This document shows, one piece after another, positions 38,550 to 49,465 of a stretch of 64,000 nucleotides of DNA. This stretch comes from CBIFWW01 sp966186435 (GTDB lineage: Bacteria; Pseudomonadota; Gammaproteobacteria; Enterobacterales; Enterobacteriaceae), in contig CBIFWW010000002.1 in NCBI GenBank assembly GCA_966186435.1, forward strand, positions 8,444-72,443, written 5' to 3'. The notes beneath the pieces were generated by a model, which was not told the DNA's origin, made no database searches, and saw nothing but the letters and a program-made list of their open reading frames with translations. The stretch's first letter is position 1. Each line of letters opens with the position of its first letter. Made by a program: the position numbers and the translations under genes.

Positions 38550-39974
38550 TTAGTTCTCGTTATAAACAGGCAGCACAATTCGGAAACAGACATCCGCATC
38601 TGGGATGGCTATCAGTTGAAGTTCACCGTGCATGCGGCGCACACCGTCGCGGGCAATACTCAATCCAAGGCCGCTGCCTTTAACGGCACCTTTGCGTTGG
38701 ATACTCCCCTGGAAAAATGGCTCAAATATCATGGTTTTTTCTGCATCGGGGATCGGTTGGCCGGTGTTTGCCACATCGATATACAGCTGTTCACCTTCTT
38801 GGGTGCTGCGAATCAGAATGTTACCGGATTGCGCACCATAGTGCACCGCATTGGAATAGAGATTATCCAGCACGCTCATCAGCAACCCTGGTTCAGCCAC
38901 GCAGCGCACCTCAAGCAATTCAGTACGGGTATGCATCATTTTAGCTCTGGCGGGCAGGCTATTGGCGGAAATTGCCGCCGCCGCCAGTGGGGCGGGATCA
39001 ACCGGCTCCAGCATCGGTTCAACGTCCGCCAGGCGGCGGTTGTAATCCAGCAGCTGTTCAATCAGCTTTTGCAGGTTGCGGCTACTGTCATCGAGGATCG
39101 CCACCACCTCTTTTTGCTCCGCTGTCAGCGGGCCGACTACGCCGTCAGCCAGCAAATCGGTGCCTTCACGCATACTGGCGAGCGGGGTTTTTAATTCGTG
39201 GGAGATATGGCGCAAGAACTGATGGCGCTGGGCCTCCAGCCAGGCCAGGCGCTCACTAAGCCAGATAATCCGCTGGCCCACAGATCGTAATTCCCTGGGG
39301 CCTTTAAAGGAAACGTCTTTACCCAGCGGCTGCCCTTCCCCCAGCCGGTTAATCATCCGCTGGATACCCTTAACCGGTCCGATAATCATCCGCGTGAATA
39401 AGAGCACCAGGCCGAGGCTGACCAGAAACAGTACCAGCGCCTGCCAGCCAAAGAACTGACCGCGCTCGGCAATGTCCTGCTGAAGCTGTTGACCACGGGA
39501 GAACACCACCACCCGGGTGGCCTGCACCATCTGGGAGTTACCGTCGGCAAAATGTTCCAGCCGCACCGCTGATTCCGGCTCCGGGCTGCTGTTTTTGCAC
39601 TTCAGCACCGCCAGATTGTCGATATCGTCCCGCAAGCCCTGCCAGATTCGGTTATCCGGCAGCACCCCGGCTTGGGCATCCAGCATCCGGGCATAGCGTT
39701 GCAACTGGCTGTGATACACCTTTTCGAGGGTGGGATCGTCAAGTACGCAGAACTGGCGGTAGCTGCGCTCCATCTCCAGGGCGGCGTTGGTCATGGCTTC
39801 GCTGCGGCGGGCTTCCACCAATGTGGTTCGGTTGGTCTGGGCCGCCTGGTCGCTAAGCAGGTTGAGGCTTTGCCAGGCCTGCCAGGCCAGCACCAGTAAA
39901 GGCAATAGCACCAGTAAAAAGGCCATTATGACCAATTGACGCAAGGATCGGGGGAAAATATGCCAGCGCTTCAA
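38550..39974 (-). CDS. glrK: Sensor histidine kinase GlrK (QseE)
   Basis: GlrK phosphorylates GlrR and so controls the small RNA GlmY and envelope stress responses. The 474-residue protein has an N-terminal membrane helix, a periplasmic domain (about 32-165), a second helix, a HAMP-like linker, the dimerisation domain with His259 (RHISHELKTPLASM) and an ATPase domain (GSGLGLSIARD). The start is a TTG at 39974 giving MKRWHIFPRSLRQL, which matches the family start; no ATG suits. The glmY terminator lies about 90 bases upstream. Confidence 0.95.
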   Translation of the reverse strand: MKRWHIFPRSLRQLVIMAFLLVLLPLLVLAWQAWQSLNLLSDQAAQTNRTTLVEARRSEAMTNAALEMERSYRQFCVLDDPTLEKVYHSQLQRYARMLDAQAGVLPDNRIWQGLRDDIDNLAVLKCKNSSPEPESAVRLEHFADGNSQMVQATRVVVFSRGQQLQQDIAERGQFFGWQALVLFLVSLGLVLLFTRMIIGPVKGIQRMINRLGEGQPLGKDVSFKGPRELRSVGQRIIWLSERLAWLEAQRHQFLRHISHELKTPLASMREGTDLLADGVVGPLTAEQKEVVAILDDSSRNLQKLIEQLLDYNRRLADVEPMLEPVDPAPLAAAAISANSLPARAKMMHTRTELLEVRCVAEPGLLMSVLDNLYSNAVHYGAQSGNILIRSTQEGEQLYIDVANTGQPIPDAEKTMIFEPFFQGSIQRKGAVKGSGLGLSIARDGVRRMHGELQLIAIPDADVCFRIVLPVYNEN

Positions 39975-40060
39975 CGGTTTTATCTCAGTCAGCGGGGATG
40001 CCTGATGCTAACCGACCGGGCTGTTGCAGGAAAGGGGGGAGGCAGAGAAACCAGCGTCAT

Positions 40061-40256
40061 AAACAACAAAGGCAGCGCCATTGCGCTGCCTTTGTGGTGG
40101 AATCAGGCGGTGCCTTACTCAACGTGACGCCCGATGTCGGATAAGCAACCAGGTTGCAATTATCGCGTGGTGGACGGCAGGCACCTTAGAGTGCGTCATT
40201 CGAAGTTTATGTAGCACGTCCCGAAGGGGCTGACATAAGAGGGTGAATGAGCCACT
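40061..40256 (-). ncRNA. glmY: Small RNA GlmY
   Basis: GlmY protects its homologue GlmZ from processing by sequestering RapZ, and so raises GlmS synthesis. The minus strand starting near 40256 reads AGTGGCTCATTCACC, then GTCAGCCCCTTCGGGACGTG, AATGACGCACTCTAAGGTGC and CAACCTGGTTGC. These are the conserved GlmY blocks as I recall them from E. coli. It ends at a strong terminator: a twelve-base-pair stem around AATG (CAAAGGCAGCGC and its complement) followed by TTGTTT. The place between glrK and purL is the E. coli position. A sigma-54 promoter and GlrR sites lie upstream. Confidence 0.92.
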
Positions 40257-40267
40257 GTTGATAGTAA

Positions 40268-40283
40268 TGCACAGACCGTGCCA
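40268..40283 (-). promoter_or_regulatory. Sigma-54 promoter of glmY
   Basis: The minus strand reads TGGCACGGTCTGTGCA, which fits the -24/-12 consensus TGGCAC-N5-TTGCA with one mismatch. The -12 element lies about 12 bases before the expected GlmY 5' end. Confidence 0.85.
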
Positions 40284-40371
40284 GGAATTTAATTAATTTA
40301 ATAATTGCTTTACATTCATGCAGTTAATTTAATCATCCCATCAATAATTAACGAGCAAAAAATAAGCAAAC

Positions 40372-40389
40372 TGTTACTAATTGGCGACA
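40372..40389. promoter_or_regulatory. GlrR binding site 1 (7 of 8 bases)
   Basis: TGTT-N10-GACA differs at one base from the GlrR consensus TGTC-N10-GACA. It is centred about 125 bases upstream of the GlmY start. Confidence 0.65.
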
Positions 40390-40419
40390 CTGTCAGCGCT
40401 TCGTTTATCAGCCATTTAA

Positions 40420-40432
40420 TATCAACAACTTA
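40420..40432. promoter_or_regulatory. IHF consensus site
   Basis: TATCAACAACTTA matches the IHF consensus WATCAANNNNTTR at every fixed position. It lies between the GlrR sites; IHF bending is known to help this promoter type in E. coli. Confidence 0.6.
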
Positions 40433-40434
40433 AA

Positions 40435-40452
40435 TGTCACCTTTTCACGACA
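40435..40452. promoter_or_regulatory. GlrR binding site 2 (perfect)
   Basis: TGTCACCTTTTCACGACA is a perfect TGTC-N10-GACA. Confidence 0.8.
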
Positions 40453-40467
40453 CCCCATAACACTGAC

Positions 40468-40485
40468 TGTCGGTAAAACCCAACA
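40468..40485. promoter_or_regulatory. GlrR binding site 3 (7 of 8 bases)
   Basis: TGTC-N10-AACA differs at one base from the consensus. It lies 15 bases beyond site 2 and directly before the purL terminator. Confidence 0.6.
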
Positions 40486-40488
40486 ATT

Positions 40489-40507
40489 AGCCCGCCGAAG
40501 CGGGCTG
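40489..40507 (-). terminator. Probable purL terminator
   Basis: AGCCCGC and GCGGGCT pair around a TTCG tetraloop on the minus strand, followed by TAATTGTTGG. The U-run is weak, but the tetraloop stem is very stable. Confidence 0.6.
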
Positions 40508-40535
40508 ATTGCTGCCGGGCCGGAACCCAGACCGA

Positions 40536-43500
40536 TTAACCTAATTGGCGGCGCGCGTTGCGGAAGATACGCATCCACGGGCTGTCTTCACCCCAGTTTT
40601 CCGGGTGCCAGGAGTTGCTCACGGTACGGAACACCCGCTCCGGGTGTGGCATCATAATGGTGACGCGCCCGTTTTCGCTGGTGACTGCGGTGATACCGTT
40701 TGCCGAGCCGTTCGGGTTGGCCGGGTACGCCTCAGTGGTGTTACCGAAGTTATCCACATAACGCAGCGCCACCAGGCCTTTGGTTTCAAGCTGGGCCAGA
40801 TGGTTGGCGTCCCGCAGTTCTACCTGCCCTTCCCCGTGGGAAACCGCAATCGGCATCCGCGAGCCTTGCATACCCTCCAGTAGCAGGGACGGGCTGGCGG
40901 CCACTTCCACCAGGCTAAAGCGGGCTTCAAAACGGTCGGAATGGTTACGCACAAAGCGCGGCCACAGGCTACTGCCCGGGATCAGCTCCCGCAGGTTGGA
41001 CATCATCTGGCAACCGTTACATACCCCCAGCGCCAGGGTGCCCGGGCGATGGAAGAAGGTTTCGAACTCATCACGCACTTTACCGTTAAACAGAATTGAC
41101 TTCGCCCACCCTTCCCCAGCGCCCAGCACATCCCCGTAAGAGAAGCCGCCGCAGGCCACCAGCGCTTGCATATCCGCCAGGCCGCGGTTGCCGCTGAGCA
41201 GGTCGCTCATGTGGACGTCGATGGCGTCAAAACCGGCGCGGTGGAAGGCTGCCGCCATTTCCACGTGGGAGTTCACCCCTTGTTCGCGCAGCACCGCCAC
41301 CTTCGGACGGGCACCACGGGCAATATACGGGGCCGCCACGTCTTCGTTTATGTCGAAACTCAGCGCCACGTTCAGGCCCGGATCATCTTCGCGGGCTTTG
41401 GCTTGGTGTTCCTGGTCGGCACAGGCCGGGTTATCGCGCAGGCGCTGCATCTGCCAGGTGGTCTCCGCCCACCACATGCGCAGGGTACTGCGGCTTTCGC
41501 TGTAAACCGGGCGACCATGGGCTGTCAGCGTGAAACGATCGCCCACCTGCGCCTGGCCCAGATAGTGGACGCAATCCGCCAGGCCATGGGCCTGAAGCAT
41601 GCTTTCAACCGCTTCACGGTCAGCCGCGGCCACTTGGATCACCGCACCCAGCTCTTCATTGAACAGGGAGGAGAGCGCATCGTCACCGAGTGTGCCGATG
41701 TCGGCCTCAATTCCGCAGTGGCCGGTAAAGGCCATTTCCGCCAGGGTAACCAACAGGCCGCCGTCGGAACGGTCGTGGTAGGCCAGCAATTTGCCCTGGG
41801 CCACCAGCGCCTGAATGGCATTGTAGAAGCCTTTAAGCTGGGCCACGTCGCGCACATCGGCAGGCTTATCGCCCAACTGGCGGTAAACCTGCGCCAGGGC
41901 GGTAGCACCCAGGCCGTTGTGGCCTTTGCCGAGGTCAATCAGCAACAGGGCGTTGTCAGCGGTGGAAAGCTGTGGAGTAACAGTGTGGCGCACGTCTTCG
42001 ACACGGGCAAAGGCGGTGATCACCAGCGAAAGCGGCGAGGTCATTTCGCGCTGCTCATTGCCTTCCTGCCAGCGGGTCTTCATCGACATCGAGTCTTTAC
42101 CCACCGGGATAGTCAGGCCCAGCTGCGGGCATAACTCTTCACCCACCGCTTTTACCGCTGCATACAGGCCAGCATCTTCACCAGGGTGGCCAGCGGCAGC
42201 CATCCAGTTCGCGGAAAGCTTGATCCGTTTGATATCGCCAATCTGGGTGGCGGCGATATTGGTCAGGGCTTCGCCCACGGCCATGCGGCCTGACGCGGCA
42301 AAATCCAGCAGGGCGATGGGGGTACGTTCCCCCAGGGACATGGCCTCGCCATAGTAGCTGTCGAGGCTGGCGGTGGTGACCGCGCAGTTAGCCACCGGGA
42401 TCTGCCACGGGCCAACCATCTGGTCCCGGGCCACCATACCGGTGACGGAACGATCGCCAATGGTGATGAGGAAGGTTTTTTCAGCCACCGCAGGCAGGTG
42501 CAGCACGCGGTTGACCGCATCAGTCAGGGTAATGGCATCACGGTTAAGGGCTTCGCCCTTAGCCTGGCGCGTCTCCACGTTGCGGGTCATTTTCGGTGTT
42601 TTACCCAGCAGCACATCCAGCGGCATATCAATAGGTTGGTTGTCGAAGTGGCTGTCCGTCAGGATCAGGTGCTTTTTCTCAGTAGCTTCACCAATGACGG
42701 CATACGGGGCGCGTTCACGTTGGCATAATGCCTCAAACAGCGCCAGTTGGCCCGGCGCAACCGCCATCACGTAGCGTTCCTGGGATTCGTTACACCACAC
42801 TTCCAGCGGACTCATACCCGGCTCATCGTTAAGGATATCGCGCAGTTCAAAACGGCCACCGCGGCCACCATCACTCACCAGTTCAGGCATGGCGTTAGAC
42901 AGTCCACCGGCCCCCACGTCGTGGATAAACAGGATCGGGTTGTCTTCCCCCATCTGCCAGCAGCGGTCGATCACTTCCTGGCAGCGGCGCTCCATCTCCG
43001 GGTTGTCACGCTGAACGGAGGCGAAATCGAGATCCGCATCGGACTGGCCAGAAGCCATAGAAGAAGCTGCCCCACCGCCAAGGCCGATATTCATCGCCGG
43101 GCCACCCAGCACGATCAGTTTGGCACCGGGCGGGATCTCGCCTTTTTGCACGTGATCGGCACGGATATTGCCGATCCCACCCGCCAGCATGATCGGCTTG
43201 TGGTAACCGCGCAGCTCCACGCCGTTATGGCTGTTGACCTGCTCTTCATAGGTACGGAAATAGCCGGTCAATGCCGGGCGACCGAATTCGTTGTTAAAGG
43301 CAGCCCCACCCAGCGGGCCTTCGGTCATGATATCCAGGGCGGTGACGATGCGCTCCGGTTTGCCGAAGTCCTGCTCCCAGGGTTGTTCGAAACCAGGAAT
43401 ACGCAGGTTGGATACCGAGAAGCCCACCAGCCCGGCTTTTGGTTTAGCCCCACGGCCGGTGGCACCTTCATCACGGATCTCGCCGCCGGAGCCGGTTGCT

Positions 43501-44423
43501 GCACCGGGCCAGGGGGAGATCGCCGTTGGGTGGTTATGAGTTTCCACCTTCATCAGGATATGGGCCGGTTCCTGATGGTAGCCATAGGATTTGGCCGCGT
43601 GGTCGGCGAAGAAACGCCCCACTTCAGAGCCTTCCATCACCGCCGCGTTATCTTTATAGGCGGAGAGCACGTGATCCGGGGTCTGCTCGAAGGTGTTCTT
43701 GATCATTTTGAACAGCGACTTCGGCTGTACCTGGCCGTCAATCACCCAGTCGGCGTTAAAAATCTTATGGCGGCAGTGTTCAGAGTTGGCTTGGGCGAAC
43801 ATATAAAGTTCGATATCGTTCGGGTTGCGACCCAAATCGGTAAAGGCATTCTGGAGGTAGTCAATTTCGTCTTCCGCCAACGCCAGGCCCAGACGCTGGT
43901 TGGCTTCTTCCAGCGCACGGCGGCCCTGCCCCAACAGATCCACAGCCTGAACCGGAGCCGGTTGCTGATGAGAGAATAGCTGGGCGGCGTCTTCCAGGGT
44001 GGCGAAGGTGGTTTCCATCATGCGGTCATGAAGATGCTCGGCCACGTCCTGGCGCTGGGCAGCAGTTAATGACAGGGCCTGAATATACCAAGCCACACCC
44101 CGTTCCAGGCGGCGGATTTGGCCGAGATCGCAGTTATGGGCAATATCAGTAGCTTTCGAAGACCAGGGGGAGATGGTGCCAGGGCGCGGGGTCACGAGGA
44201 TCAGCTGGCCCTCAGGGGTATGTTCTGCCAGGCTCGGGCCGTATTTTAGCAGGCGTACCAGACGCTGCTTTTCATCATCACTTAGCGGCGCATCCAGTTC
44301 GGCAAAGTGCACGTATTCGGCATAAATTCCGGTAACCGGAAGGCGGGCAGCTGCGAACCCCGCCAGCAGTTTGTTGATACGAAATGCCGATAAAGCAGGT
44401 GAACCACGCAGAATTTCCATCAT
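40536..44423 (-). CDS. purL: Phosphoribosylformylglycinamidine synthase
   Basis: PurL catalyses the fourth step of purine synthesis, the ATP- and glutamine-dependent formation of FGAM. The ATG at 44423 ([14 protein letters not shown]) gives 1295 residues, exactly the E. coli length; the open frame upstream is not needed. The N-terminal synthetase part includes [30 protein letters not shown] and SMKTRWQEG. The C-terminal glutaminase domain has the nucleophile cysteine in [10 protein letters not shown] and histidine in [11 protein letters not shown] PurR operator lies 88 bases upstream of the start. Confidence 0.98.
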   Translation of the reverse strand: MMEILRGSPALSAFRINKLLAGFAAARLPVTGIYAEYVHFAELDAPLSDDEKQRLVRLLKYGPSLAEHTPEGQLILVTPRPGTISPWSSKATDIAHNCDLGQIRRLERGVAWYIQALSLTAAQRQDVAEHLHDRMMETTFATLEDAAQLFSHQQPAPVQAVDLLGQGRRALEEANQRLGLALAEDEIDYLQNAFTDLGRNPNDIELYMFAQANSEHCRHKIFNADWVIDGQVQPKSLFKMIKNTFEQTPDHVLSAYKDNAAVMEGSEVGRFFADHAAKSYGYHQEPAHILMKVETHNHPTAISPWPGAATGSGGEIRDEGATGRGAKPKAGLVGFSVSNLRIPGFEQPWEQDFGKPERIVTALDIMTEGPLGGAAFNNEFGRPALTGYFRTYEEQVNSHNGVELRGYHKPIMLAGGIGNIRADHVQKGEIPPGAKLIVLGGPAMNIGLGGGAASSMASGQSDADLDFASVQRDNPEMERRCQEVIDRCWQMGEDNPILFIHDVGAGGLSNAMPELVSDGGRGGRFELRDILNDEPGMSPLEVWCNESQERYVMAVAPGQLALFEALCQRERAPYAVIGEATEKKHLILTDSHFDNQPIDMPLDVLLGKTPKMTRNVETRQAKGEALNRDAITLTDAVNRVLHLPAVAEKTFLITIGDRSVTGMVARDQMVGPWQIPVANCAVTTASLDSYYGEAMSLGERTPIALLDFAASGRMAVGEALTNIAATQIGDIKRIKLSANWMAAAGHPGEDAGLYAAVKAVGEELCPQLGLTIPVGKDSMSMKTRWQEGNEQREMTSPLSLVITAFARVEDVRHTVTPQLSTADNALLLIDLGKGHNGLGATALAQVYRQLGDKPADVRDVAQLKGFYNAIQALVAQGKLLAYHDRSDGGLLVTLAEMAFTGHCGIEADIGTLGDDALSSLFNEELGAVIQVAAADREAVESMLQAHGLADCVHYLGQAQVGDRFTLTAHGRPVYSESRSTLRMWWAETTWQMQRLRDNPACADQEHQAKAREDDPGLNVALSFDINEDVAAPYIARGARPKVAVLREQGVNSHVEMAAAFHRAGFDAIDVHMSDLLSGNRGLADMQALVACGGFSYGDVLGAGEGWAKSILFNGKVRDEFETFFHRPGTLALGVCNGCQMMSNLRELIPGSSLWPRFVRNHSDRFEARFSLVEVAASPSLLLEGMQGSRMPIAVSHGEGQVELRDANHLAQLETKGLVALRYVDNFGNTTEAYPANPNGSANGITAVTSENGRVTIMMPHPERVFRTVSNSWHPENWGEDSPWMRIFRNARRQLG

Positions 44424-44510
44424 CAGATCTCTCGTCTTCGAAGCGCCAGGCGACGCTTCATTGGGCGCAAGGGGGAAAACGGGCGTCATTATAATAAATA
44501 CCGGCCCCAG

Positions 44511-44526
44511 ACGAAACCGTTTGCGT
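44511..44526. promoter_or_regulatory. PurR operator of purL
   Basis: The minus strand reads ACGCAAACGGTTTCGT, one base away from the ideal purine repressor palindrome ACGCAAACGTTTTCGT. Its location upstream of purL agrees with known PurR control. Confidence 0.85.
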
Positions 44527-44691
44527 AGAAATAAAATGGCGATTGACGATTAGCCATTCACGCCTTTATATGCGTTGTCTGGTTGCTAAGTGGAGCAATC
44601 TTAAGCAAAATGCCGTCCAATCCCATTCTTTTAATGCGTTTTTTATGGTTATTGTTAGCGAGTAAGCGAAGCTGTGCAGAGTATTAAATTA

Positions 44692-46711
<2,020 letters not shown>

Positions 46712-46743
46712 TTATACACAGCGCACAGGGAATGCTGAATCGC

Positions 46744-47376
46744 CTATTCCAGCTGTTGCAGCTGCCCGGCCGGGGTAACGCGCCAGCGGTGCTGGCAGAA
46801 GAACAGCAGCGGGTTGTCCTGATTACTGTCGCTGTAGCCACTGTAGAGACGCAGCGGGGTGCCGATTTGGCTTTCCAGTTGAATCACTTTTTCGTGGCCA
46901 AGACAGCGCAAAGGCAGCACCCAGCCGCCATAACCGCGCTGCATCTGGCTGGCGATCAATTTGACCGCGGGCAGCCAGGGGGTATCGCGGTACACCTGGG
47001 TAACCAGTGAAGCCGGCGACCCGGTGATCAGCCAGACATCAGCATTCTGGCTGGCCAGATAGGTGGTTAGCCGGGCCTGTACTACCGGGAAAGCCACCAC
47101 CCGCTGGCGGAACCATTCAACAAATTCCCGCTCTTTGGCCTTCATGCTTTGCTCACTGTGGCCGAAGGTGCATCCCCAGAGTAGCAGGCTCATGGGCCAG
47201 CGCGCCGCCCGGCCTTTAATCAGTAATCCTATCCCGATTACCGGCAGTAACCCGAGAACCAGCACGCTATTGAGCGGCGATCGGCGCAGTAAAAACCGTA
47301 GAAAACTACCGAACATATCCTGCTGATGTAAGGTGCCATCTAAATCGAAAAAGACCACCTGACGCTGCTCTGCCAC
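46744..47376 (-). CDS. pgpC: Phosphatidylglycerophosphatase C
   Basis: PgpC dephosphorylates phosphatidylglycerol phosphate in phospholipid synthesis. The protein is a HAD-family phosphatase with VVFFDLDGTLHQQDMFG at the N terminus, WLITGSPASL as motif II, and GYSDSNQDNPLL as motif IV. Hydrophobic segments around residues 35-60 would place it in the inner membrane. I choose the GTG at 47376 (GTG-GCA-GAG), which has GGGAG five bases before it and gives 210 residues, against 211 in E. coli. A TTG seven codons upstream is the alternative. Confidence 0.93.
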   Translation of the reverse strand: MAEQRQVVFFDLDGTLHQQDMFGSFLRFLLRRSPLNSVLVLGLLPVIGIGLLIKGRAARWPMSLLLWGCTFGHSEQSMKAKEREFVEWFRQRVVAFPVVQARLTTYLASQNADVWLITGSPASLVTQVYRDTPWLPAVKLIASQMQRGYGGWVLPLRCLGHEKVIQLESQIGTPLRLYSGYSDSNQDNPLLFFCQHRWRVTPAGQLQQLE

Positions 47377-47523
47377 ACGCACTCCCTGTTTGCTCAATGT
47401 ATCGAGCTTTAAGGTTACCAGATGGTGCAGGACTTTTCCGGTTCAGAAAACCATTGTTTAATTCAGATATGGGAAGGATTGGATTCGCCAGCTAACACTC
47501 TAGGGAATTTTTGATTGCGCGCA

Positions 47524-47570
47524 TGAATATATAATTCATAATTAGTCATTATAATGGAATAGTTAATTCA
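47524..47570. promoter_or_regulatory. Paired palindromes upstream of yfhH, candidate RpiR-type operators
   Basis: TGAATATATAATTCA (47524-47538) and GGAATAGTTAATTCA (47556-47570) share GAAT-N5-ATTC and have centres 32 bases apart, three helical turns. RpiR-family repressors bind similar palindromes, so autoregulation by YfhH is plausible. Confidence 0.55.
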
Positions 47571-47627
47571 ATCCGGCGGGTAGACGATAATGGAAATAAT
47601 AAAGCGCCCGCAAGTCTGGAGAAAGAT

Positions 47628-48476
47628 GTGAACTGCCTTTTTAGAATTCGCCAACGTTACCCTAGCCTGGCACAAAGTGACCGCAAATTAGCTGAGTATC
47701 TGCTGGAAAACCCCGCCAGCGCCCTGGAGTTAAGCTCACAGCAATTGGCTGAGCAGGCCGGTGTGAGCCAGTCCAGCGTGGTGAAATTCGCCCAAAAGCT
47801 GGGTTACAAGGGCTACCCGGCATTGAAGCTGGCAGTTAGCGAGGCCCTGGCCAGCGCCCCTTCCCCCCATTCCGTGGCGGTACATAACGCCATTCTCGGC
47901 GATGATCCACTGCGGATGGTGGGTGAGAAGCTGATCAAAGAGAATATGGCATCGATGCATGCCACCCTCGATATCAATAGCGAAGAGAAGCTGCTGGAGA
48001 GTGTGAACCTAATCCGCGAGGCCCGTCGCGTACTGCTGGTGGGGATTGGCGCTTCTGGCCTGGTGGCAAAAAACCTCTCCTGGAAGTTGATGAAGATTGG
48101 TATCAATGCAGTGGCCGAACAGGATATGCACGCCCTTCTGGCGACGGTACAGGCCATGAGCAGCGACGATCTGCTGTTGGCGATTTCCTATTCCGGTGAG
48201 CGCAAAGAAATTAATCTGGCGGTGGAAGAGGCCCGCTGTGCCGGGGCCAGTATTCTGGCGATTACCGGGTTTACGCCGAATACGTTGCAGCAGCGCGCCA
48301 CCCATTGTCTGTATACTATTGCCGAGGAGCAGGCCACTCGCAGCGCGGCAATTTCTTCCACCTGTGCGCAGAATATGTTGACCGATCTTCTGTTTATGGC
48401 GCTGGTGCAACAGGATCTGGAGCATGCCCCGAACCGCATTCGCCATAGTGAAGAGTTGGTCAGAAAGTTGGTGTGA
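47628..48476 (+). CDS. yfhH: RpiR-family transcriptional regulator YfhH
   Basis: The 282-residue protein has an N-terminal RpiR helix-turn-helix (SSQQLAEQAGVSQSSVVKFAQKLGYKG) and a C-terminal SIS domain that binds sugar phosphates (VLLVGIGASGLVAKN and LLLAISYSGERKE). It aligns with E. coli YfhH over its whole length. The start is a GTG at 47628 with GGAGAAAGAT before it, giving MNCLFRIRQRYPSLAQS. Its target genes are not clear. Two palindromes lie in its upstream region. It ends in a strong terminator beside a prophage remnant. Confidence 0.93.
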   Translation: MNCLFRIRQRYPSLAQSDRKLAEYLLENPASALELSSQQLAEQAGVSQSSVVKFAQKLGYKGYPALKLAVSEALASAPSPHSVAVHNAILGDDPLRMVGEKLIKENMASMHATLDINSEEKLLESVNLIREARRVLLVGIGASGLVAKNLSWKLMKIGINAVAEQDMHALLATVQAMSSDDLLLAISYSGERKEINLAVEEARCAGASILAITGFTPNTLQQRATHCLYTIAEEQATRSAAISSTCAQNMLTDLLFMALVQQDLEHAPNRIRHSEELVRKLV

Positions 48477-48514
48477 TGGGAACAGCAGTTGTTTGGTCAG
48501 TAAATAAGAAAGGT

Positions 48515-48538
48515 ACGGCCCCGTGGGGGCCGTTTTTT
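48515..48538 (+). terminator. Intrinsic terminator after yfhH
   Basis: An eight-base-pair stem (ACGGCCCC with GGGGCCGT) and a three-base loop are followed by a run of six T. Confidence 0.9.
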
Positions 48539-48539
48539 G

Positions 48540-48715
48540 AAGCTGATGGTATCGGTGCGCATCATTTTCCAGACATGGACTCGGGTACTGCCGGTGTAAG
48601 TAATGCCGCGCACGATGTAAATATTGTCCCCGGCCAGGGCGCCGGGCAGCTTTTTTACCCCGCTTAGGGGTGGTCACATTATTGTTAGTCTGGCTGTGGA
48701 TTTTCGAAGGTTCCC
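48540..48715 (-). pseudogene. Decayed phage-like sequence in several frames
   Basis: On the minus strand, behind the cut-down endolysin ORF, coding-like stretches continue in different frames. One begins before this stretch and reads IQLIQDRIQIGELKEELLRE. The next gives GDNIYIVRGITYTGSTRVHV near 48580-48630. They have no starts of their own. They look like the joined ends of deleted phage genes; I cannot name the families. Confidence 0.45.
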
Positions 48716-48823
48716 TTAGCAGCTCCTCCTTAAGCTCCCCGATCTGGATGCGATCCTGGATGAGCTGGATTGGTAGCCTGCAAAGCGCTTTAACAGCGCC
48801 ATGCCGGTTTTACTGATGTTCAT
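48716..48823 (-). pseudogene. Truncated phage lysozyme (endolysin) start
   Basis: The 35-codon ORF begins MNISKTGMALLKRFAGYQ, like the first residues of phage lysozymes (typically MNIS-G--LIK-FEG), and then loses similarity before the catalytic part. Its ATG overlaps the end of the holin gene by 14 bases, the classic holin-endolysin coupling. It cannot make an active enzyme. Confidence 0.55.
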
Positions 48824-49214
48824 TGTTTTCTCCTGTCCCAGAGGCATTGCCTTTGCGATAGCGGGCCAATACCCGTAGCAGTACTGCCACCGAAACCGTA
48901 GAGGCTACCAATGCCCCCACCGCAGGCGAGACGCTAACCGTGACATGGGTATTCAGGTGATAGAGAGCCGCATTGATCAGGGCGGCGATAATTTGTGAAG
49001 CGGTGCCGGCACAGTAGATACCTCCGATAAAGGAAACCGCCCCATAGGCCGCCTGCTTCCATAAGCGAAAGCGTTGGGAAGTCAGAGCGTAGAGCAATGC
49101 ACCGGCCAGGGCGCATATCATGACGGCGGGGGTAGCCTCGGGAAACCAGGCGGCAAATGTCACCCCCGCTGAATCGGCGGTAAGCCCGGCGGCTGCGATC
49201 ATTGGTTCAGACAT
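48810..49214 (-). CDS. Putative phage holin
   Basis: The 134-residue protein has three predicted membrane helices (about residues 28-45, 54-80 and 93-112) with a short hydrophilic start and a charged C-terminal tail (RYRKGNASGTGENNEHQ). This is the shape of the putative holins found before lysozyme genes in P2-like and lambdoid prophages. The ATG has GGGGGAAA before it. The gene looks intact although the endolysin behind it is truncated. It is divergent from an S24 repressor-like gene and absent from E. coli at this place. Confidence 0.7.
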   Translation of the reverse strand: MSEPMIAAAGLTADSAGVTFAAWFPEATPAVMICALAGALLYALTSQRFRLWKQAAYGAVSFIGGIYCAGTASQIIAALINAALYHLNTHVTVSVSPAVGALVASTVSVAVLLRVLARYRKGNASGTGENNEHQ

Positions 49215-49345
49215 GGATTTCCCCCATAAAAAAGTTGAATATCACGCATCGTTCCCCCTGTTAGTCTGGTAAGGCCCTGAGACTGACCTGATGGATTTGC
49301 TATTACATTTTGCCTGATCAATCCATTTACGGATAGAAAATGCTC

Positions 49346-49366
49346 TATGCAAGTCTGTTTTGCATA
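49346..49366. promoter_or_regulatory. Perfect palindrome between holin and repressor genes
   Basis: TATGCAA and TTGCATA face each other across seven bases. A further TATGCAA half lies at 49426-49432, inside an AT-rich near-palindrome just before the repressor start. Both are candidate operators for the adjacent repressor. Confidence 0.55.
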
Positions 49367-49465
49367 AAACTATCCTAAAACGCATTGACGGGCAACCCGT
49401 TATTGGATTGCACTTCGTCACATTTTATGCAATTATGCATTAAAAGACGATTAAGGAGCTGCCCC

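Noticed and set aside
42747..43979. 410-codon open frame antisense to purL
   Set aside because: Shadow of the highly conserved purL; no ribosome binding site or known family.
48009..48677. 222-codon minus-strand frame opposite yfhH
   Set aside because: Most of it is antisense to the conserved yfhH SIS domain; only its first part overlaps the phage-like scraps.
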